From NCBI RefSeq assembly GCF_030056705.1, contig NZ_JASHIC010000012.1, forward strand, positions 126,986 to 190,985: a stretch of 64,000 bases of DNA, written 5' to 3'. The notes under the pieces were generated by a model. It saw nothing but the letters and a program-made list of their open reading frames with translations. It searched no databases and was not told where the DNA came from. How positions within the stretch are numbered: the first letter of the stretch is position 1; the number at the start of each line of letters is the position of its first letter. A program made the position numbers and the translations under genes. Below are positions 18,011 through 26,644 of the stretch, piece by piece. Source of the stretch: Flectobacillus longus (GTDB lineage: Bacteria > Bacteroidota > Bacteroidia > Cytophagales > Spirosomataceae).

Positions 18011-18532
18011 TTACTCTGCAGATTCTTCAGCAACTTCTTGAGATGCTTCTTCAGTTGCAGGAGCTTCTTCAACTACAGCATTTTTCTTTGCAATAGCTTC
18101 AGCACGAGCAGCATTAACTTTAGCTTCATCAGCTAAACGAGCAGCTTTCTCAGCTTCTTTCTTAGAAAGTAATGAATCAGCTTTTCCAGAGATTTTAGAA
18201 TCTTTAACATTCTTCCACTCATTGAATTTAGTATCAGCTGTTTCTTGAGAAATAGCGCCTTTGTTAACACCCACTTGCAAATGTTTTTTCAACAATACGC
18301 CTTTGTATGACAAAATCGCACGAGCAGTATCAGTCGGCTGAGCACCATTCAACACCCATTGCAAAGCTTTATCATCATTAAGATTGATACTTGCAGGGTT
18401 AGTGTTTGGATTGTATGTACCGATTTTTTCGATGAAACGACCATCACGAGGAGCTCTAGCATCTGCTACTACGATATCGAAGATCGCTAATTTTTTACGT
18501 CCGCGACGTGCTAATCTAATTTTAACAGCCAT
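18011..18532 (-). CDS. rpsP: 30S ribosomal protein bS16 with a long C-terminal extension
   Basis: The N-terminal ~80 residues are a canonical bS16 ([29 protein letters not shown], then [15 protein letters not shown]). Instead of ending there the protein continues to 173 residues with a helical Lys/Ala-rich section and an acidic tail rich in Glu and Ala ([15 protein letters not shown]). Such extended S16 proteins are common in Bacteroidota. It has a very good promoter and a leader hairpin upstream, and is followed by its own terminator. Confidence 0.96.
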   Translation of the reverse strand: MAVKIRLARRGRKKLAIFDIVVADARAPRDGRFIEKIGTYNPNTNPASINLNDDKALQWVLNGAQPTDTARAILSYKGVLLKKHLQVGVNKGAISQETADTKFNEWKNVKDSKISGKADSLLSKKEAEKAARLADEAKVNAARAEAIAKKNAVVEEAPATEEASQEVAEESAE

Positions 18533-18542
18533 TTTTTATTTA

Positions 18543-18565
18543 CTTTTTAGTGAAGGAACCCGTCC
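18543..18565 (-). promoter_or_regulatory. Hairpin in the rpsP leader
   Basis: GAAGGA and TCCTTC form a short stem in the roughly 58-base leader between the promoter and the rpsP start. It may be a regulatory or stabilising element of the ribosomal protein mRNA; this is a weak inference. Confidence 0.35.
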
Positions 18566-18594
18566 TTCGGTTATGGTATTTGTAAATTGGAGTG

Positions 18595-18624
18595 CAAAGA
18601 TAATCAAAATTACGCAGTTAGCAA
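18595..18624 (-). promoter_or_regulatory. Consensus Bacteroidota promoter of rpsP
   Basis: The minus strand reads TTG, 19 bases, TATCTTTG, an excellent match to the -33/-7 consensus of Bacteroidota sigma-A (TTG-N19-TAnnTTTG). The start site would fall near 18591. Confidence 0.75.
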
Positions 18625-18725
18625 GGTTCTTTAGTAAAAATCTCAAAAAAGTATTCAAAATTATATAAGATAATCTCAACAAAAAAAAATTATCCTCAAC
18701 AAAGTCCTTTTTTGCCAAAAACGTA

Positions 18726-18759
18726 GTAAAAAAGCTACTCGAAGCAAGCTCCGAGTAGC
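18726..18759 (-). terminator. Terminator of the RNase P RNA gene
   Basis: GCTACTCG and CGAGTAGC with a 10-base loop are followed on the minus strand by TTTTTT, directly behind the 3' end of rnpB. Confidence 0.9.
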
Positions 18760-18767
18760 AATAAGAC

Positions 18768-19165
18768 CTAAAGTAAATCTATAAGCCGGATTCTGTCAGT
18801 CGCAAAATGTCCAATTTTGCGCTGTCTTATCATTTATCTCGACGAATCGTCACCGATACGCTCTATCAACCTACCCACTGACATCGGGCGAGCAGCCCTT
18901 TTTCCAAACCCGAAGGTTTTTCTCGCCAGCCTATTTGGTCTTTCAACTCATGAGGTTTACCTCTGCCTCGCTTGTCACCAAACGAGCGGTAGGCTCTTAC
19001 TCTACCTTTTCACCCTTACCCTTGCAGGCGGTAATTTTCTGTGGCACTAGCTGTCACGTTTTCGTCGCCAAATCCGTGCCTTCCCGTTAGGAAGCATGAT
19101 GCTCTTTGTTGTCCAGACTTTCCTCCCCTACATAAAGCAGAGGCGATAAGACGACTTACTTCGCC
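18768..19165 (-). ncRNA. rnpB: RNase P RNA (bacterial type A)
   Basis: The RNA subunit of RNase P, which cuts the 5' leader from pre-tRNA. On the plus strand the complement of the universal 3' block is clear (ATAAGCCGGATTCTGT at 18781-18796), as are AGGTTTACC (18951-18959) and the complement of GGAAAGTCTGGACAACAAAGAG around 19105-19125. The P1 helix can be drawn between GAAGTAAGTC at the 5' end (19162-19153) and GATTTACTTT at the 3' end (18779-18770), which fixes both ends to within a few bases. A TAnnTTTG promoter and a terminator frame it. Confidence 0.95.
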
Positions 19166-19166
19166 A

Positions 19167-19174
19167 CAAAGGTA
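19167..19174 (-). promoter_or_regulatory. -7 promoter box of rnpB
   Basis: TACCTTTG on the minus strand, placed so that transcription starts at about 19163-19165, exactly where the P1 helix begins. A TTG lies 21 bases further upstream. Confidence 0.65.
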
Positions 19175-19235
19175 GCGAAATTTATGGATTGTTTGCAAAA
19201 AGCTTAAATCCGTAAGCGTTTTGTCGTACTAAATA

Positions 19236-20648
19236 CTATAATCCGTCAACTTTCAGGTTTAGTTTGCCTTTAGCAAAAATTACTGCTACAATCGAATTAG
19301 GTGTCAAATACACTTTGTCTGGATTCAAGTCTGTGATATTTCCATTCAAGCTAATTCCCTTGCTTACTTGTTTATTCAAATTTGCCTGAATCTGCTTCTT
19401 CATATCGTCCACTTGACCACCAATTTGAAACGTCATCGCATTTTTCATTACCGAAGTAAACTTTCCTTGAAAAATCCAACTAGCTGTTCGGTGCAAAAGA
19501 TTCTTCGTTTCTAAATCATAGTCAAAATGATCTAAGTAAACAGACTTTGTTTCGGGACTGTAGGTTGGAATACCTTTATAATAAATATTGCCATTTACAC
19601 TACCCTTTAGCCCTGCTTTGATAACTACTTTTTCATTGCTTCCATAAATGTCCAAGGCAGTTACACCTACATTATATTTACCTTCCTTAAATGAAAAATT
19701 TTGTCCAACCAAGGTGTCAGCGGTAAGTCTTGCTGCTTCACTAAATGGAATTTCGGCAATGATTCCCACTTGGAAATCTTCAGGAATTTGTTGTACAACC
19801 TTCAAGTCTGGAACTGAGGTTACAGGTTGCACTGTTGGTTTTGTTCCAGTAACAGTTTCAGTATAAGCCTTAATCGCAATGGTTGATTTGATACTATTTC
19901 CTGTAGTAACTAGCGGAGTCATTTGCAATTCTACAGGATTGATTTTCAACCATGTACGATATTTATCTGAAAGTAAATAGGGTTGCATAGAAGTATTCCA
20001 AGCTTGTACTACGTACTTTTTAATATCCACATTTTTTCGCACAGCATCATCCAAAGCTTTTAGGATAGTTCCTTGTTTAGACGTTAATGCTTTTTCGACC
20101 AAAGATGTAACATTGATGTCGTACCCAGCTATTCTAATAGTTGGCTTTTTGATCCAATCATAGCCCATAGGAAAACTCTGCACATTGGCTTCCCAATTAG
20201 GATTGATAGAAAATTTTGAACCAAATTTTACATTAAAATCAAACTGTAACTCTTGTGCTGGCAGTTGCATTCCCATCACCTTGTATCCTACTTTTACCCA
20301 AACTTTGAGTGGTACCGTAAAATTAAAGGTTTCGTTTTGGGCAGTTACAGTAATATCTTCACGCTTCCAGACCTTACACATGAAATTATCATAATTGTTG
20401 TCGTCCATGCTATTGTCCTCAAATACCAAATCTTTCACATTGGTATTAATCTGACGAGATACATCTGCCATTGTAATCTCGAAAGGTATTCCTAAGGTAG
20501 ATAAATAGCGTTCCACTTGTTTCCCTTTTACATTATAAGATTCCGTTGGTGCAGTTGGGTTTGCGGTACTAGCACCTGTATTATTTGAACTTGCGCAGCC
20601 TTGTAAAATTAGGATTCCTAAAGCAAAGGCAGCAATCAATTTTTTCAT
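19236..20648 (-). CDS. DUF4403 family lipoprotein
   Basis: The 470-residue protein starts with a lipoprotein signal peptide (lipobox LQGC, Cys18) and a Ser/Thr/Asn linker. The rest matches DUF4403: a long all-beta periplasmic protein with repeated blocks, ending in the block KVYLTPNSIVAVIFAKGKLNLKV. The fold suggests a lipid- or sterol-binding tubular (BPI/SMP-like) protein, but no function has been established to my knowledge. It is followed by rnpB on the same strand, which has its own promoter. Confidence 0.8.
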   Translation of the reverse strand: MKKLIAAFALGILILQGCASSNNTGASTANPTAPTESYNVKGKQVERYLSTLGIPFEITMADVSRQINTNVKDLVFEDNSMDDNNYDNFMCKVWKREDITVTAQNETFNFTVPLKVWVKVGYKVMGMQLPAQELQFDFNVKFGSKFSINPNWEANVQSFPMGYDWIKKPTIRIAGYDINVTSLVEKALTSKQGTILKALDDAVRKNVDIKKYVVQAWNTSMQPYLLSDKYRTWLKINPVELQMTPLVTTGNSIKSTIAIKAYTETVTGTKPTVQPVTSVPDLKVVQQIPEDFQVGIIAEIPFSEAARLTADTLVGQNFSFKEGKYNVGVTALDIYGSNEKVVIKAGLKGSVNGNIYYKGIPTYSPETKSVYLDHFDYDLETKNLLHRTASWIFQGKFTSVMKNAMTFQIGGQVDDMKKQIQANLNKQVSKGISLNGNITDLNPDKVYLTPNSIVAVIFAKGKLNLKVDGL

Positions 20649-20685
20649 TGTGAAATTAGGGTTAAATGAAAAATGTTTTTAATTC

Positions 20686-21678
20686 TTATTTGATTTTCAC
20701 TTTGGTTGCACCATAACCAAACTTCTCTTTTTGTGAATCTTCAAAATATTTGACGTTTTTGTGTCCAGAAAGTTTTTTGTGTAATTCATTTCTCAAAACG
20801 CCATTTCCTACGCCATGAATAAAAATAATTTCGTCCATACCGTTTGCTATCGCAGCTTCAAATTGCTTTTCGAAAGTACTTAGTTGCAATTCTAACATTT
20901 GTCTATTTGACATAAATAGATAGTCATCCGACAACTCTTCGATATGCAAATCTACTACTTTTGAGGGCTTGGGTGGTATCACAAGCGCAGGCGTAGATGA
21001 TGACTTCTCGAACATTTTCTCAACAATCTTTTCTGGTTCAACTTTTACTGGATTTACAGAGTCTTCAATATCTAATTGAAACAAATGTGCCTCTTGATTA
21101 AGAATTGGTGCTTTTTGTTTATTCTTGAAAAATGTATTAATTCTAAACTTAATCGACTTTATCAAAGGTTGTTTCAACTGCATAAAAGCAGGGCGATAAT
21201 AAAACGCTTGGAAAGTAAATGTTCCCCAATTTTCGAATTCTGGTACTAATACATGCTGTACCTTTTGTTGTGTTTTGGGTTTCAATATCCCTGAAGCCAA
21301 GCCTTTATGGTGAGGATCTGTACCTACCGAAAGCATAAACGGCAAATCCCAATCAGTATTGTTGATAATATACTGAGAAAGTTCACGGTCATTGACAGGG
21401 ACAAAGGCCATATAAACACCTTTGTTTGACAAAACGTCAGAAGTAGTTGGCCCAACACGGTCATAAATCGAACGTTGAGGCTCGAAAGTCGGTGTAGAAG
21501 CAACTGGCGCTTTGAATACCTTTTGCTCTAATTCCGAAATCACAACAGCTTCGTTCCTTTTTACTGGGATACGAAAACCGTCTTCAATCTCCACTTCTAT
21601 GATATTATTGGGTAAAATTTTTGTTACAATTCCTTCTTCACGTCCGTGTACAAGACGAACTCTATCTCCTATATTCAT
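20686..21678 (-). CDS. DUF2027 and Smr domain protein (MutS2-related)
   Basis: The 330-residue protein begins with a KOW-like barrel (MNIGDRVRLVHGREEGIVTK), has a central DUF2027 domain (AFVPVNDRELSQYIINNTDWDLPFML), and ends in an Smr nuclease-type domain (VDLHIEELSDDY ... IIFIHGVGNGVLRNEL ... YGYGATKVKIK-like end). Smr domains nick structured nucleic acids or collided-ribosome mRNAs in other bacteria. No signal peptide; probably cytoplasmic. It lies 37 bases upstream of the DUF4403 gene. Confidence 0.85.
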   Translation of the reverse strand: MNIGDRVRLVHGREEGIVTKILPNNIIEVEIEDGFRIPVKRNEAVVISELEQKVFKAPVASTPTFEPQRSIYDRVGPTTSDVLSNKGVYMAFVPVNDRELSQYIINNTDWDLPFMLSVGTDPHHKGLASGILKPKTQQKVQHVLVPEFENWGTFTFQAFYYRPAFMQLKQPLIKSIKFRINTFFKNKQKAPILNQEAHLFQLDIEDSVNPVKVEPEKIVEKMFEKSSSTPALVIPPKPSKVVDLHIEELSDDYLFMSNRQMLELQLSTFEKQFEAAIANGMDEIIFIHGVGNGVLRNELHKKLSGHKNVKYFEDSQKEKFGYGATKVKIK

Positions 21679-21801
21679 TTTAAAATTGTTTTCGTTGGTT
21701 GAATGACAGCGCTGCTATCTATTTTTTTACAATATTACAGACAATTTGAATAACGAAATGTTATTTTCTCTTAAATCCTATTTCGAGGATGTTGGTTCAT
21801 T

Positions 21802-22686
21802 TTAAAAATAAATAGGATGAAAAATCACTCCTTTTTTAGTGTTAAATTCAAGCGTTGGAGCTGGAATTTTGATTTGGTCTACAAGAAATAAAAGACCTTT
21901 TAAAAATTTAGATTTTGTTTTGATATGGCTTAAATTAAAATCTAAAGCCAAATAGTATTGACGGTATGGAAAAAACCCATTTTGCTGACTATTAGTCACT
22001 TCTGCATTGACCATATCTTGAATCCCATAACCTACAGCCAGATTGAGCCATTTGGGAAACTTGTTTTGTTTCGGCAAAAAACTACTGATATTTCCAGAAA
22101 ACCAATACGTTTGCCCATTGTAATCTTTGAGCCATTGTTCACTCATTGATTTACCCAAAAGTTTAGGATTTTGACTAGCAAGACTTGTATTATGAAATGA
22201 CCATTTGGGTTGTATTCGGGTTTCTCCCCACAAATATTGCTGCCCAACATAAAGACTCGGACCAAGAATATTAGCAGTCATATCGCCCCATGAAAATCCA
22301 TAATCAGGCTGAGTACCATCAAGTATTTCGATGGTTGTCATGAAAGTTAAACTAGAAATACCTGCCCATAATGCTGCCTTTTGTGGAGATAAGCCCGCCC
22401 ACCTGAAGGCTTGTGCATTAACTCTAGTCAAATGATAATTGGTATAAAAATGCCCTAATTTATCAATCTGAAGCCATTCAGAATTATCATCAAAAAAGCG
22501 AAAACCCTGCGCTTTTTCTCCATACCAAGCCGAACTTAACCCTGCAATTGCTCCTGTATAAGCTACAGATTCAGTTATAATTAGATTACGAAGTCTATGT
22601 GTATGAAGTGTATCTAATTGAGCAGAAAGCTGTTTTGGGCCAATTATAAGTAAAAACAATATATGTATTTGAGAGCGAAAAGACAT
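21802..22686 (-). CDS. DUF2279 family periplasmic or envelope protein
   Basis: The 294-residue protein has an N-terminal signal peptide and the DUF2279 core: a conserved WLQIDKLGHFYTNYHLTR block followed by membrane-like segments and YGFSWGDMTANILG. The C-terminal part is beta-rich (YYLALDFNLSHIKTKSKFLKG), as in small outer-membrane proteins. Function unknown. It has its own promoter box and follows the leu operon terminator. Confidence 0.78.
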   Translation of the reverse strand: MSFRSQIHILFLLIIGPKQLSAQLDTLHTHRLRNLIITESVAYTGAIAGLSSAWYGEKAQGFRFFDDNSEWLQIDKLGHFYTNYHLTRVNAQAFRWAGLSPQKAALWAGISSLTFMTTIEILDGTQPDYGFSWGDMTANILGPSLYVGQQYLWGETRIQPKWSFHNTSLASQNPKLLGKSMSEQWLKDYNGQTYWFSGNISSFLPKQNKFPKWLNLAVGYGIQDMVNAEVTNSQQNGFFPYRQYYLALDFNLSHIKTKSKFLKGLLFLVDQIKIPAPTLEFNTKKGVIFHPIYF

Positions 22687-22706
22687 AGCCTTAAATTATT
22701 AAAATA

Positions 22707-22714
22707 CAAAGCTA
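22707..22714 (-). promoter_or_regulatory. -7 promoter box of the DUF2279 gene
   Basis: TAGCTTTG on the minus strand, 21 bases upstream of the ATG at 22686. No convincing -33 TTG was seen. Confidence 0.45.
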
Positions 22715-22745
22715 CTGGGATTTTTAGTTATCTATCTTGTTTTCA

Positions 22746-22776
22746 AATAAAAAAGGGGCTGAATCCTCAGCCCCTT
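22746..22776 (-). terminator. Terminator of the leucine operon
   Basis: AAGGGGCTGA and TCAGCCCCTT with a 4-base loop, followed on the minus strand by a run of six T, 28 bases behind the leuB stop. Confidence 0.9.
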
Positions 22777-22803
22777 AATATAAAAGATGTTAATGAATAG
22801 GAA

Positions 22804-23874
22804 TTAGATTCTATTCAAAATCTCTTCGCCAATTGCATCTGTTCCTAAAATCATATCTTTAGGAGTATCTTTTGTAGCGATGTCACCTGTACGGAAACCA
22901 GCTTTCAATACTTGGTCTACAGCATTGATGATTACATTTGCTTCTTCTTTCAAGCCGAAAGAAATATCCAACAACAAAGCTGCTGACAATACAGAAGCCA
23001 TTGGGTTAGCAATACCTTTACCAGCAATATCGTGTGCAGAACCGTGGATTGGTTCATAAACACCTGTACTGTCACCTACCGAAGCAGATGCCAACATACC
23101 CATAGAACCTGCGATTTGAGAAGCTTCGTCAGTCAAAATGTCACCAAACAAGTTACCTGTTACTACTACGTCAAACTGCTTTGGATCTTTGATTAACATC
23201 ATCGCACATGAATCCACAAACTGGTGTGTTACTTCTACCTCTGGATATTCTGGTGCAATTGCTTGTACAGTTTCTCTCCACAAACGGCTAGATTCTAATA
23301 CGTTTGCTTTGTCAACTGACATTAATTTTTTACCACGAGTCATGGCTGCATCAAATGCTTTACGAGCAATACGTTCTACTTCGTATTTGCTATAAATCAT
23401 GGTATCATAAGCCGTATTTCCGTCTTCGATACGCTCTCTTTTTCCGAAATATACGTCACCTGTTAATTCACGGAAGAACAAAATATCTGCTCCTTTTAAG
23501 ATTTCAGGCTTGATACTTGATGCTTCTAATAACTCATCAAACAATTTGATAGGGCGTAAGTTAGCGTATAAACCTAACTCTTTACGCATTTTCAATAATC
23601 CTTGCTCTGGACGAACTTTTGCATGTGGATCGTTATCATACTTGATGTGTCCTACAGCACCAAAAAGGATAGCATCCGAAGCACGCATTTTCTCCAAAGT
23701 CTCCGCAGGAAGAGGTTCACCAGTAGCTTCGATAGCCACGTGACCGATAAGTGCTTCGTCATAAGTAAAATCATGACCGAATTTCTCAGCGATTTTCTCT
23801 AAAACTTTTTTACCTACAGCGGTAACTTCTTGTCCGATGCCATCACCGGGAACGACTAAGATATGCTTTTTCAT
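22804..23874 (-). CDS. leuB: 3-isopropylmalate dehydrogenase
   Basis: The 356-residue enzyme oxidises and decarboxylates 3-isopropylmalate with NAD in leucine synthesis. Family marks are the start HILVVPGDGIGQEV, the substrate-loop arginines in VRPEQGLLKMRKELGLYANLRP, the metal-binding aspartates in the NLFGDILTDEASQIAGSMGML block, and GSAHDIAGKGIANP. Length is normal. It is the last gene of the operon and is separated from the IPMS-like gene by a four-helix-bundle ORF and its repeat arms. Confidence 0.96.
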   Translation of the reverse strand: MKKHILVVPGDGIGQEVTAVGKKVLEKIAEKFGHDFTYDEALIGHVAIEATGEPLPAETLEKMRASDAILFGAVGHIKYDNDPHAKVRPEQGLLKMRKELGLYANLRPIKLFDELLEASSIKPEILKGADILFFRELTGDVYFGKRERIEDGNTAYDTMIYSKYEVERIARKAFDAAMTRGKKLMSVDKANVLESSRLWRETVQAIAPEYPEVEVTHQFVDSCAMMLIKDPKQFDVVVTGNLFGDILTDEASQIAGSMGMLASASVGDSTGVYEPIHGSAHDIAGKGIANPMASVLSAALLLDISFGLKEEANVIINAVDQVLKAGFRTGDIATKDTPKDMILGTDAIGEEILNRI

Positions 23875-23897
23875 TTTATTTCTAAGGAAAGGAGTTG

Positions 23898-23926
23898 TTA
23901 GGCATTAGGCAAAAAGTCTAACCTAA
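23898..23926. repeat. Left arm of IVS-like element 1 (TAGGC words)
   Basis: TTAGGCATTAGGC then a partly self-complementary tail (TCTAACCTAA). AGGCATTAGG (23900-23909) is the exact complement of CCTAATGCCT at 24337-24346, and TTAGGCAAA (23905-23913) that of TTTGCCTAA at 24348-24356, on the other side of the four-helix-bundle ORF. Confidence 0.65.
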
Positions 23927-23936
23927 ACAAATCCTT

Positions 23937-24296
23937 TCAATTTATTTTTTTTATAAGAGAATACAACATTTTATCTAACTCTGTACTCATGCTATCTATC
24001 TCAAAAAAAGCATTTTCTGTCAGATAGTTTAACCTTTTTGCAATTTCTATTTGGGTTTGTAGTTCATACAATGACCCTAAAGCCATGTGTAAAAACCTTT
24101 TATAATCAGCAGATGAAGATCGACCATAACCTTCAGCGATATTACTTGGAATTGATACCGCACATCGACGCATCTGGTTAGTCAACCCATACTGTTCTTC
24201 TTTAGGAAAAAAAGAAGTATAAGAGTAACATAATGTAACTAGATCAACCCCTTTTTGCCAGACTTTTAAGTCTCTGTAGCTTTTTATAAATCCCAT
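23937..24296 (-). CDS. Four-helix-bundle protein of the 23S rRNA intervening-sequence (S23/IVP, Avd-like) family
   Basis: The 119-residue protein has the family pattern: RDLKVWQKGVDLVTLCYSYT, FFPKEEQYGLTNQMRRCAVSIPSNIAEGYGR, then DYKRFLHMALGSLYELQTQIEIAKRL. Homologues are encoded in intervening sequences of 23S rRNA genes or act as Avd in diversity-generating retroelements; as free-standing ORFs their role is unknown. It sits between leuA/cimA and leuB in operon direction, framed by inverted TAGGC-word repeats. It is only partly similar to the second copy at 26645, so it is not a recent duplicate. Confidence 0.85.
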   Translation of the reverse strand: MGFIKSYRDLKVWQKGVDLVTLCYSYTSFFPKEEQYGLTNQMRRCAVSIPSNIAEGYGRSSSADYKRFLHMALGSLYELQTQIEIAKRLNYLTENAFFEIDSMSTELDKMLYSLIKKIN

Positions 24297-24334
24297 AATT
24301 TTAATTGTAGAACCTTGAGTTTGATACTGCTAAT

Positions 24335-24360
24335 AACCTAATGCCTCTTTGCCTAAACCC
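24335..24360. repeat. Right arm of IVS-like element 1 (TAGGC words, inverted)
   Basis: AACCTAATGCCTCTTTGCC and following bases. It contains CCTAATGCCT and TTTGCCTAA, both exact complements of words in the left arm at 23898-23913 (in swapped order, so only one can pair at a time). It lies 11 bases before the leuA/cimA stop. Confidence 0.65.
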
Positions 24361-24370
24361 TCTCTCCTAA

Positions 24371-25885
24371 CTAAATAATATTCAACATCTTCTGTGTAGC
24401 TTTGATGGCGGACACAGTCTGGTCTGAATCTAGTCCTCTGGTTTTAAAGTCTTTACCTTTATGATCCCAAGTAATAATGGTTTCGCAAAGGGCGTCGGTT
24501 TTACCACCAGGAGGAATACGTACTGCATAGTCGGTTAGATTAGGCAATGAAATCCCCTTAACACAGTAGATTTTCTTCAAAGCATTCATGAACGCATCAT
24601 ATTGCCCGTCACCTTGAGCACTTTCCTCATAAATTCTCTCACCCACTTGTACTTGTACAGTAGCAGAAGGTTTGAGGTTTTTAGAATGTGTCAAAACATA
24701 ATTCACGACGACAACTTTTTCTTCAATGGTATTGCTATCGAGTACGTCAGAGATAATATATGGTAAATCTTCACGCGTTACCACTTCTTTTCTATCACCT
24801 AATTCGATAATACGTTGAGTAATCAGCTTGAGATCGGCATCCGCTAATTTGATACCTAACTCTTGCAAATTTTTCTCAATATTTGCCTTACCTGACGTTT
24901 TGCCCAAAGCATATTTACGCTCACGACCAAAACGCTCTGGCATCAAGTCATTGAAATAAAGATTCTTCTTGTTATCACCGTCGGCATGAATACCCGCAGT
25001 TTGTGTAAACACGTTTTCACCTGTAATAGGCTTGTTGACAGGAATACGGAATCCAGAGAAAGTTTCGACTAATTTACTAATTGTATATAATGAACTTTCG
25101 TTGACAGAAGTTGTAGCCTCTTCCTTCATAAAGTCATTAATTACCGCAATGGCACTCGACAAAGGTGCATTTCCAGCACGTTCGCCCATTCCATTGACAG
25201 TCAAATGCAAGCCATGAGCACCCGCTTTGATAGCTTCCATCACATTGGCGATACTCAAATCGTAGTCGTTGTGTGCATGAAAGTCAAAATGCGTAGTTGA
25301 ATAGCGTTTCACCAACAAATCGATATACTCGAAAGTTTCTCTTGGAGTTAGGACCCCTAAAGTATCTGGCAAAAGGACTCTTTTGATGGGTTGTTTTGTC
25401 AAGAAATCAAGGTATTGTAAGACGTAGTTCTGAGAGTTACGCATACCATTACTCCAATCTTCGAGATAAACATTACAAGCAATACCTTTTGAACCAGCGA
25501 GTTCGATAACCTTTGCAATATCAGCAAAATGTTGCTCAGGTGTTTTTTTGAGTTGGTGGGTTAGGTGGTTAAGGGAACCTTTGGTAAGTAAATTCATTAC
25601 CTTGGCTCCCGCTTCTAGCATCCAATTCACTGATGTTTCGCCATCGACGAATGTCAATACTTCTACTTTATCGATAAATCCATTTTCGGAAGCCCATTCT
25701 GTAACTTTTTTTACAGCTTGAAATTCACCTTCGGATACTCTTGCAGAAGCAATCTCGATTCTATCAACTTTAACTTCTTGTAAAAGTAGTTGAGCGATTG
25801 TTAGTTTTTCAGAAGCGGAAAAAGATACACCACTGGTTTGTTCTCCGTCACGGAGAGTGGTGTCCATAATTTCGATATGTCTCAT
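24371..25885 (-). CDS. Alpha-isopropylmalate / citramalate synthase family protein
   Basis: The 504-residue HMGL-like enzyme condenses acetyl-CoA with a 2-oxo acid (2-oxoisovalerate for leucine, or pyruvate in the citramalate route to isoleucine). The catalytic TIM barrel is marked by MDTTLRDGEQTSGVSFS, the metal-binding FHAHNDYDLS and NGMGERAGNAPL; the C-terminal ~130 residues form the regulatory (leucine/isoleucine-binding) domain. The LeuA2/CimA branch is closest by eye, and which oxo acid is used cannot be decided here. It lies in the leu operon between the two four-helix-bundle elements. Confidence 0.88.
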   Translation of the reverse strand: MRHIEIMDTTLRDGEQTSGVSFSASEKLTIAQLLLQEVKVDRIEIASARVSEGEFQAVKKVTEWASENGFIDKVEVLTFVDGETSVNWMLEAGAKVMNLLTKGSLNHLTHQLKKTPEQHFADIAKVIELAGSKGIACNVYLEDWSNGMRNSQNYVLQYLDFLTKQPIKRVLLPDTLGVLTPRETFEYIDLLVKRYSTTHFDFHAHNDYDLSIANVMEAIKAGAHGLHLTVNGMGERAGNAPLSSAIAVINDFMKEEATTSVNESSLYTISKLVETFSGFRIPVNKPITGENVFTQTAGIHADGDNKKNLYFNDLMPERFGRERKYALGKTSGKANIEKNLQELGIKLADADLKLITQRIIELGDRKEVVTREDLPYIISDVLDSNTIEEKVVVVNYVLTHSKNLKPSATVQVQVGERIYEESAQGDGQYDAFMNALKKIYCVKGISLPNLTDYAVRIPPGGKTDALCETIITWDHKGKDFKTRGLDSDQTVSAIKATQKMLNII

Positions 25886-25889
25886 ATTT

Positions 25890-25970
25890 TGCCATAGGCA
25901 ATAGGCTGTAAGCTATAAACTCAGGGTAAATACATAAACCCTTAGAGCTTACAGCCTACAGCCTACAGCA
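25890..25970. repeat. Compact TAGGC-word palindrome between leuD and leuA/cimA
   Basis: TAGGCTGTAAGCT (25902-25914) and its exact complement AGCTTACAGCCTA (25946-25958), with further GGGT/ACCC pairing inside and repeated AATAGGC/CAGCCTA words outside. It has the same word style as the repeats flanking the two four-helix-bundle ORFs but contains no ORF. It fills the whole gap between the two leu genes. Confidence 0.75.
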
Positions 25971-25974
25971 TCTC

Positions 25975-26571
25975 TTAGTACAAACTCTTCTCTGCGAATG
26001 TTTTGATTTCTTCTTTCATTGCTTGCAAATAATCAATGTCATCAAAACCGTTCAACATATTATGTTTCTTGTATCCGTTGATAGCAAAGCTTTCGCTTTC
26101 ACCAGTTGCAGCAATAGAGATTGTTTGAGCTGGAAGGTCAACAACTAATTCTGCTTTAGGATCTGCTTCGATAGCTTGGAAGATTTTGTCCAAAAATTCT
26201 GGGCTAACTTGTACAGGAAGAATACCGATATTCAAGGCATTACCTTTGAAAATATCTGCAAAGAAGCTCGAAACTACACAACGAAAACCGTAGTCATAAA
26301 TAGCCCAAGCAGCGTGTTCACGGCTAGAACCACTACCAAAGTTACGACCACCAACCAAAATTTTACCTGAGTAAGTTGGGTTGTTTAGTACGAAATCTTG
26401 TTTCAGAGAGTCGTCACCATTATAACGCCAGTCACGGAAAAGGTTATCTCCGAATCCTTCACGTTTTGTCGCTTTCAAGAAGCGAGCAGGGATAATTTGA
26501 TCCGTATCCACATTTTCCAATGGCAACGGAATTGCTGTTGAAGTTAATATTTGAAATTTATCGTAAGCCAT
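25975..26571 (-). CDS. leuD: 3-isopropylmalate dehydratase small subunit
   Basis: The 198-residue subunit pairs with LeuC to isomerise 2- to 3-isopropylmalate. Typical segments: [47 protein letters not shown], and [26 protein letters not shown]. The start at 26571 (MAYDKF) is preferred, because the nine upstream residues overlap the repeat-like leader. It is separated from LeuC's gene by the second four-helix-bundle element, which is unusual since leuC and leuD normally abut. Confidence 0.95.
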   Translation of the reverse strand: MAYDKFQILTSTAIPLPLENVDTDQIIPARFLKATKREGFGDNLFRDWRYNGDDSLKQDFVLNNPTYSGKILVGGRNFGSGSSREHAAWAIYDYGFRCVVSSFFADIFKGNALNIGILPVQVSPEFLDKIFQAIEADPKAELVVDLPAQTISIAATGESESFAINGYKKHNMLNGFDDIDYLQAMKEEIKTFAEKSLY

Positions 26572-26585
26572 TTCTGATTGGCTTT

Positions 26586-26615
26586 GGGCTTTAAGCAATA
26601 GGCCATAGGCTATTA
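26586..26615. repeat. Left arm of IVS-like element 2
   Basis: GCTTTAAGC (26588-26596) followed by AATAGGC and CATAGGCTAT. GCTTTAAGC is the exact complement of GCTTAAAGC at 27046-27054, and TAGGCT (26606-26611) of AGCCTA at 27038-27043, on the far side of the four-helix-bundle ORF. Confidence 0.65.
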
Positions 26616-26644
26616 TTTAAAACAAATACCAAAGCATTAAATAT

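Noticed and set aside
18817-19050. 77-codon frame on the plus strand (and a 60-codon minus frame at 19016)
   Set aside because: Both lie within the RNase P RNA gene, which is supported by conserved blocks, P1 pairing, promoter and terminator.
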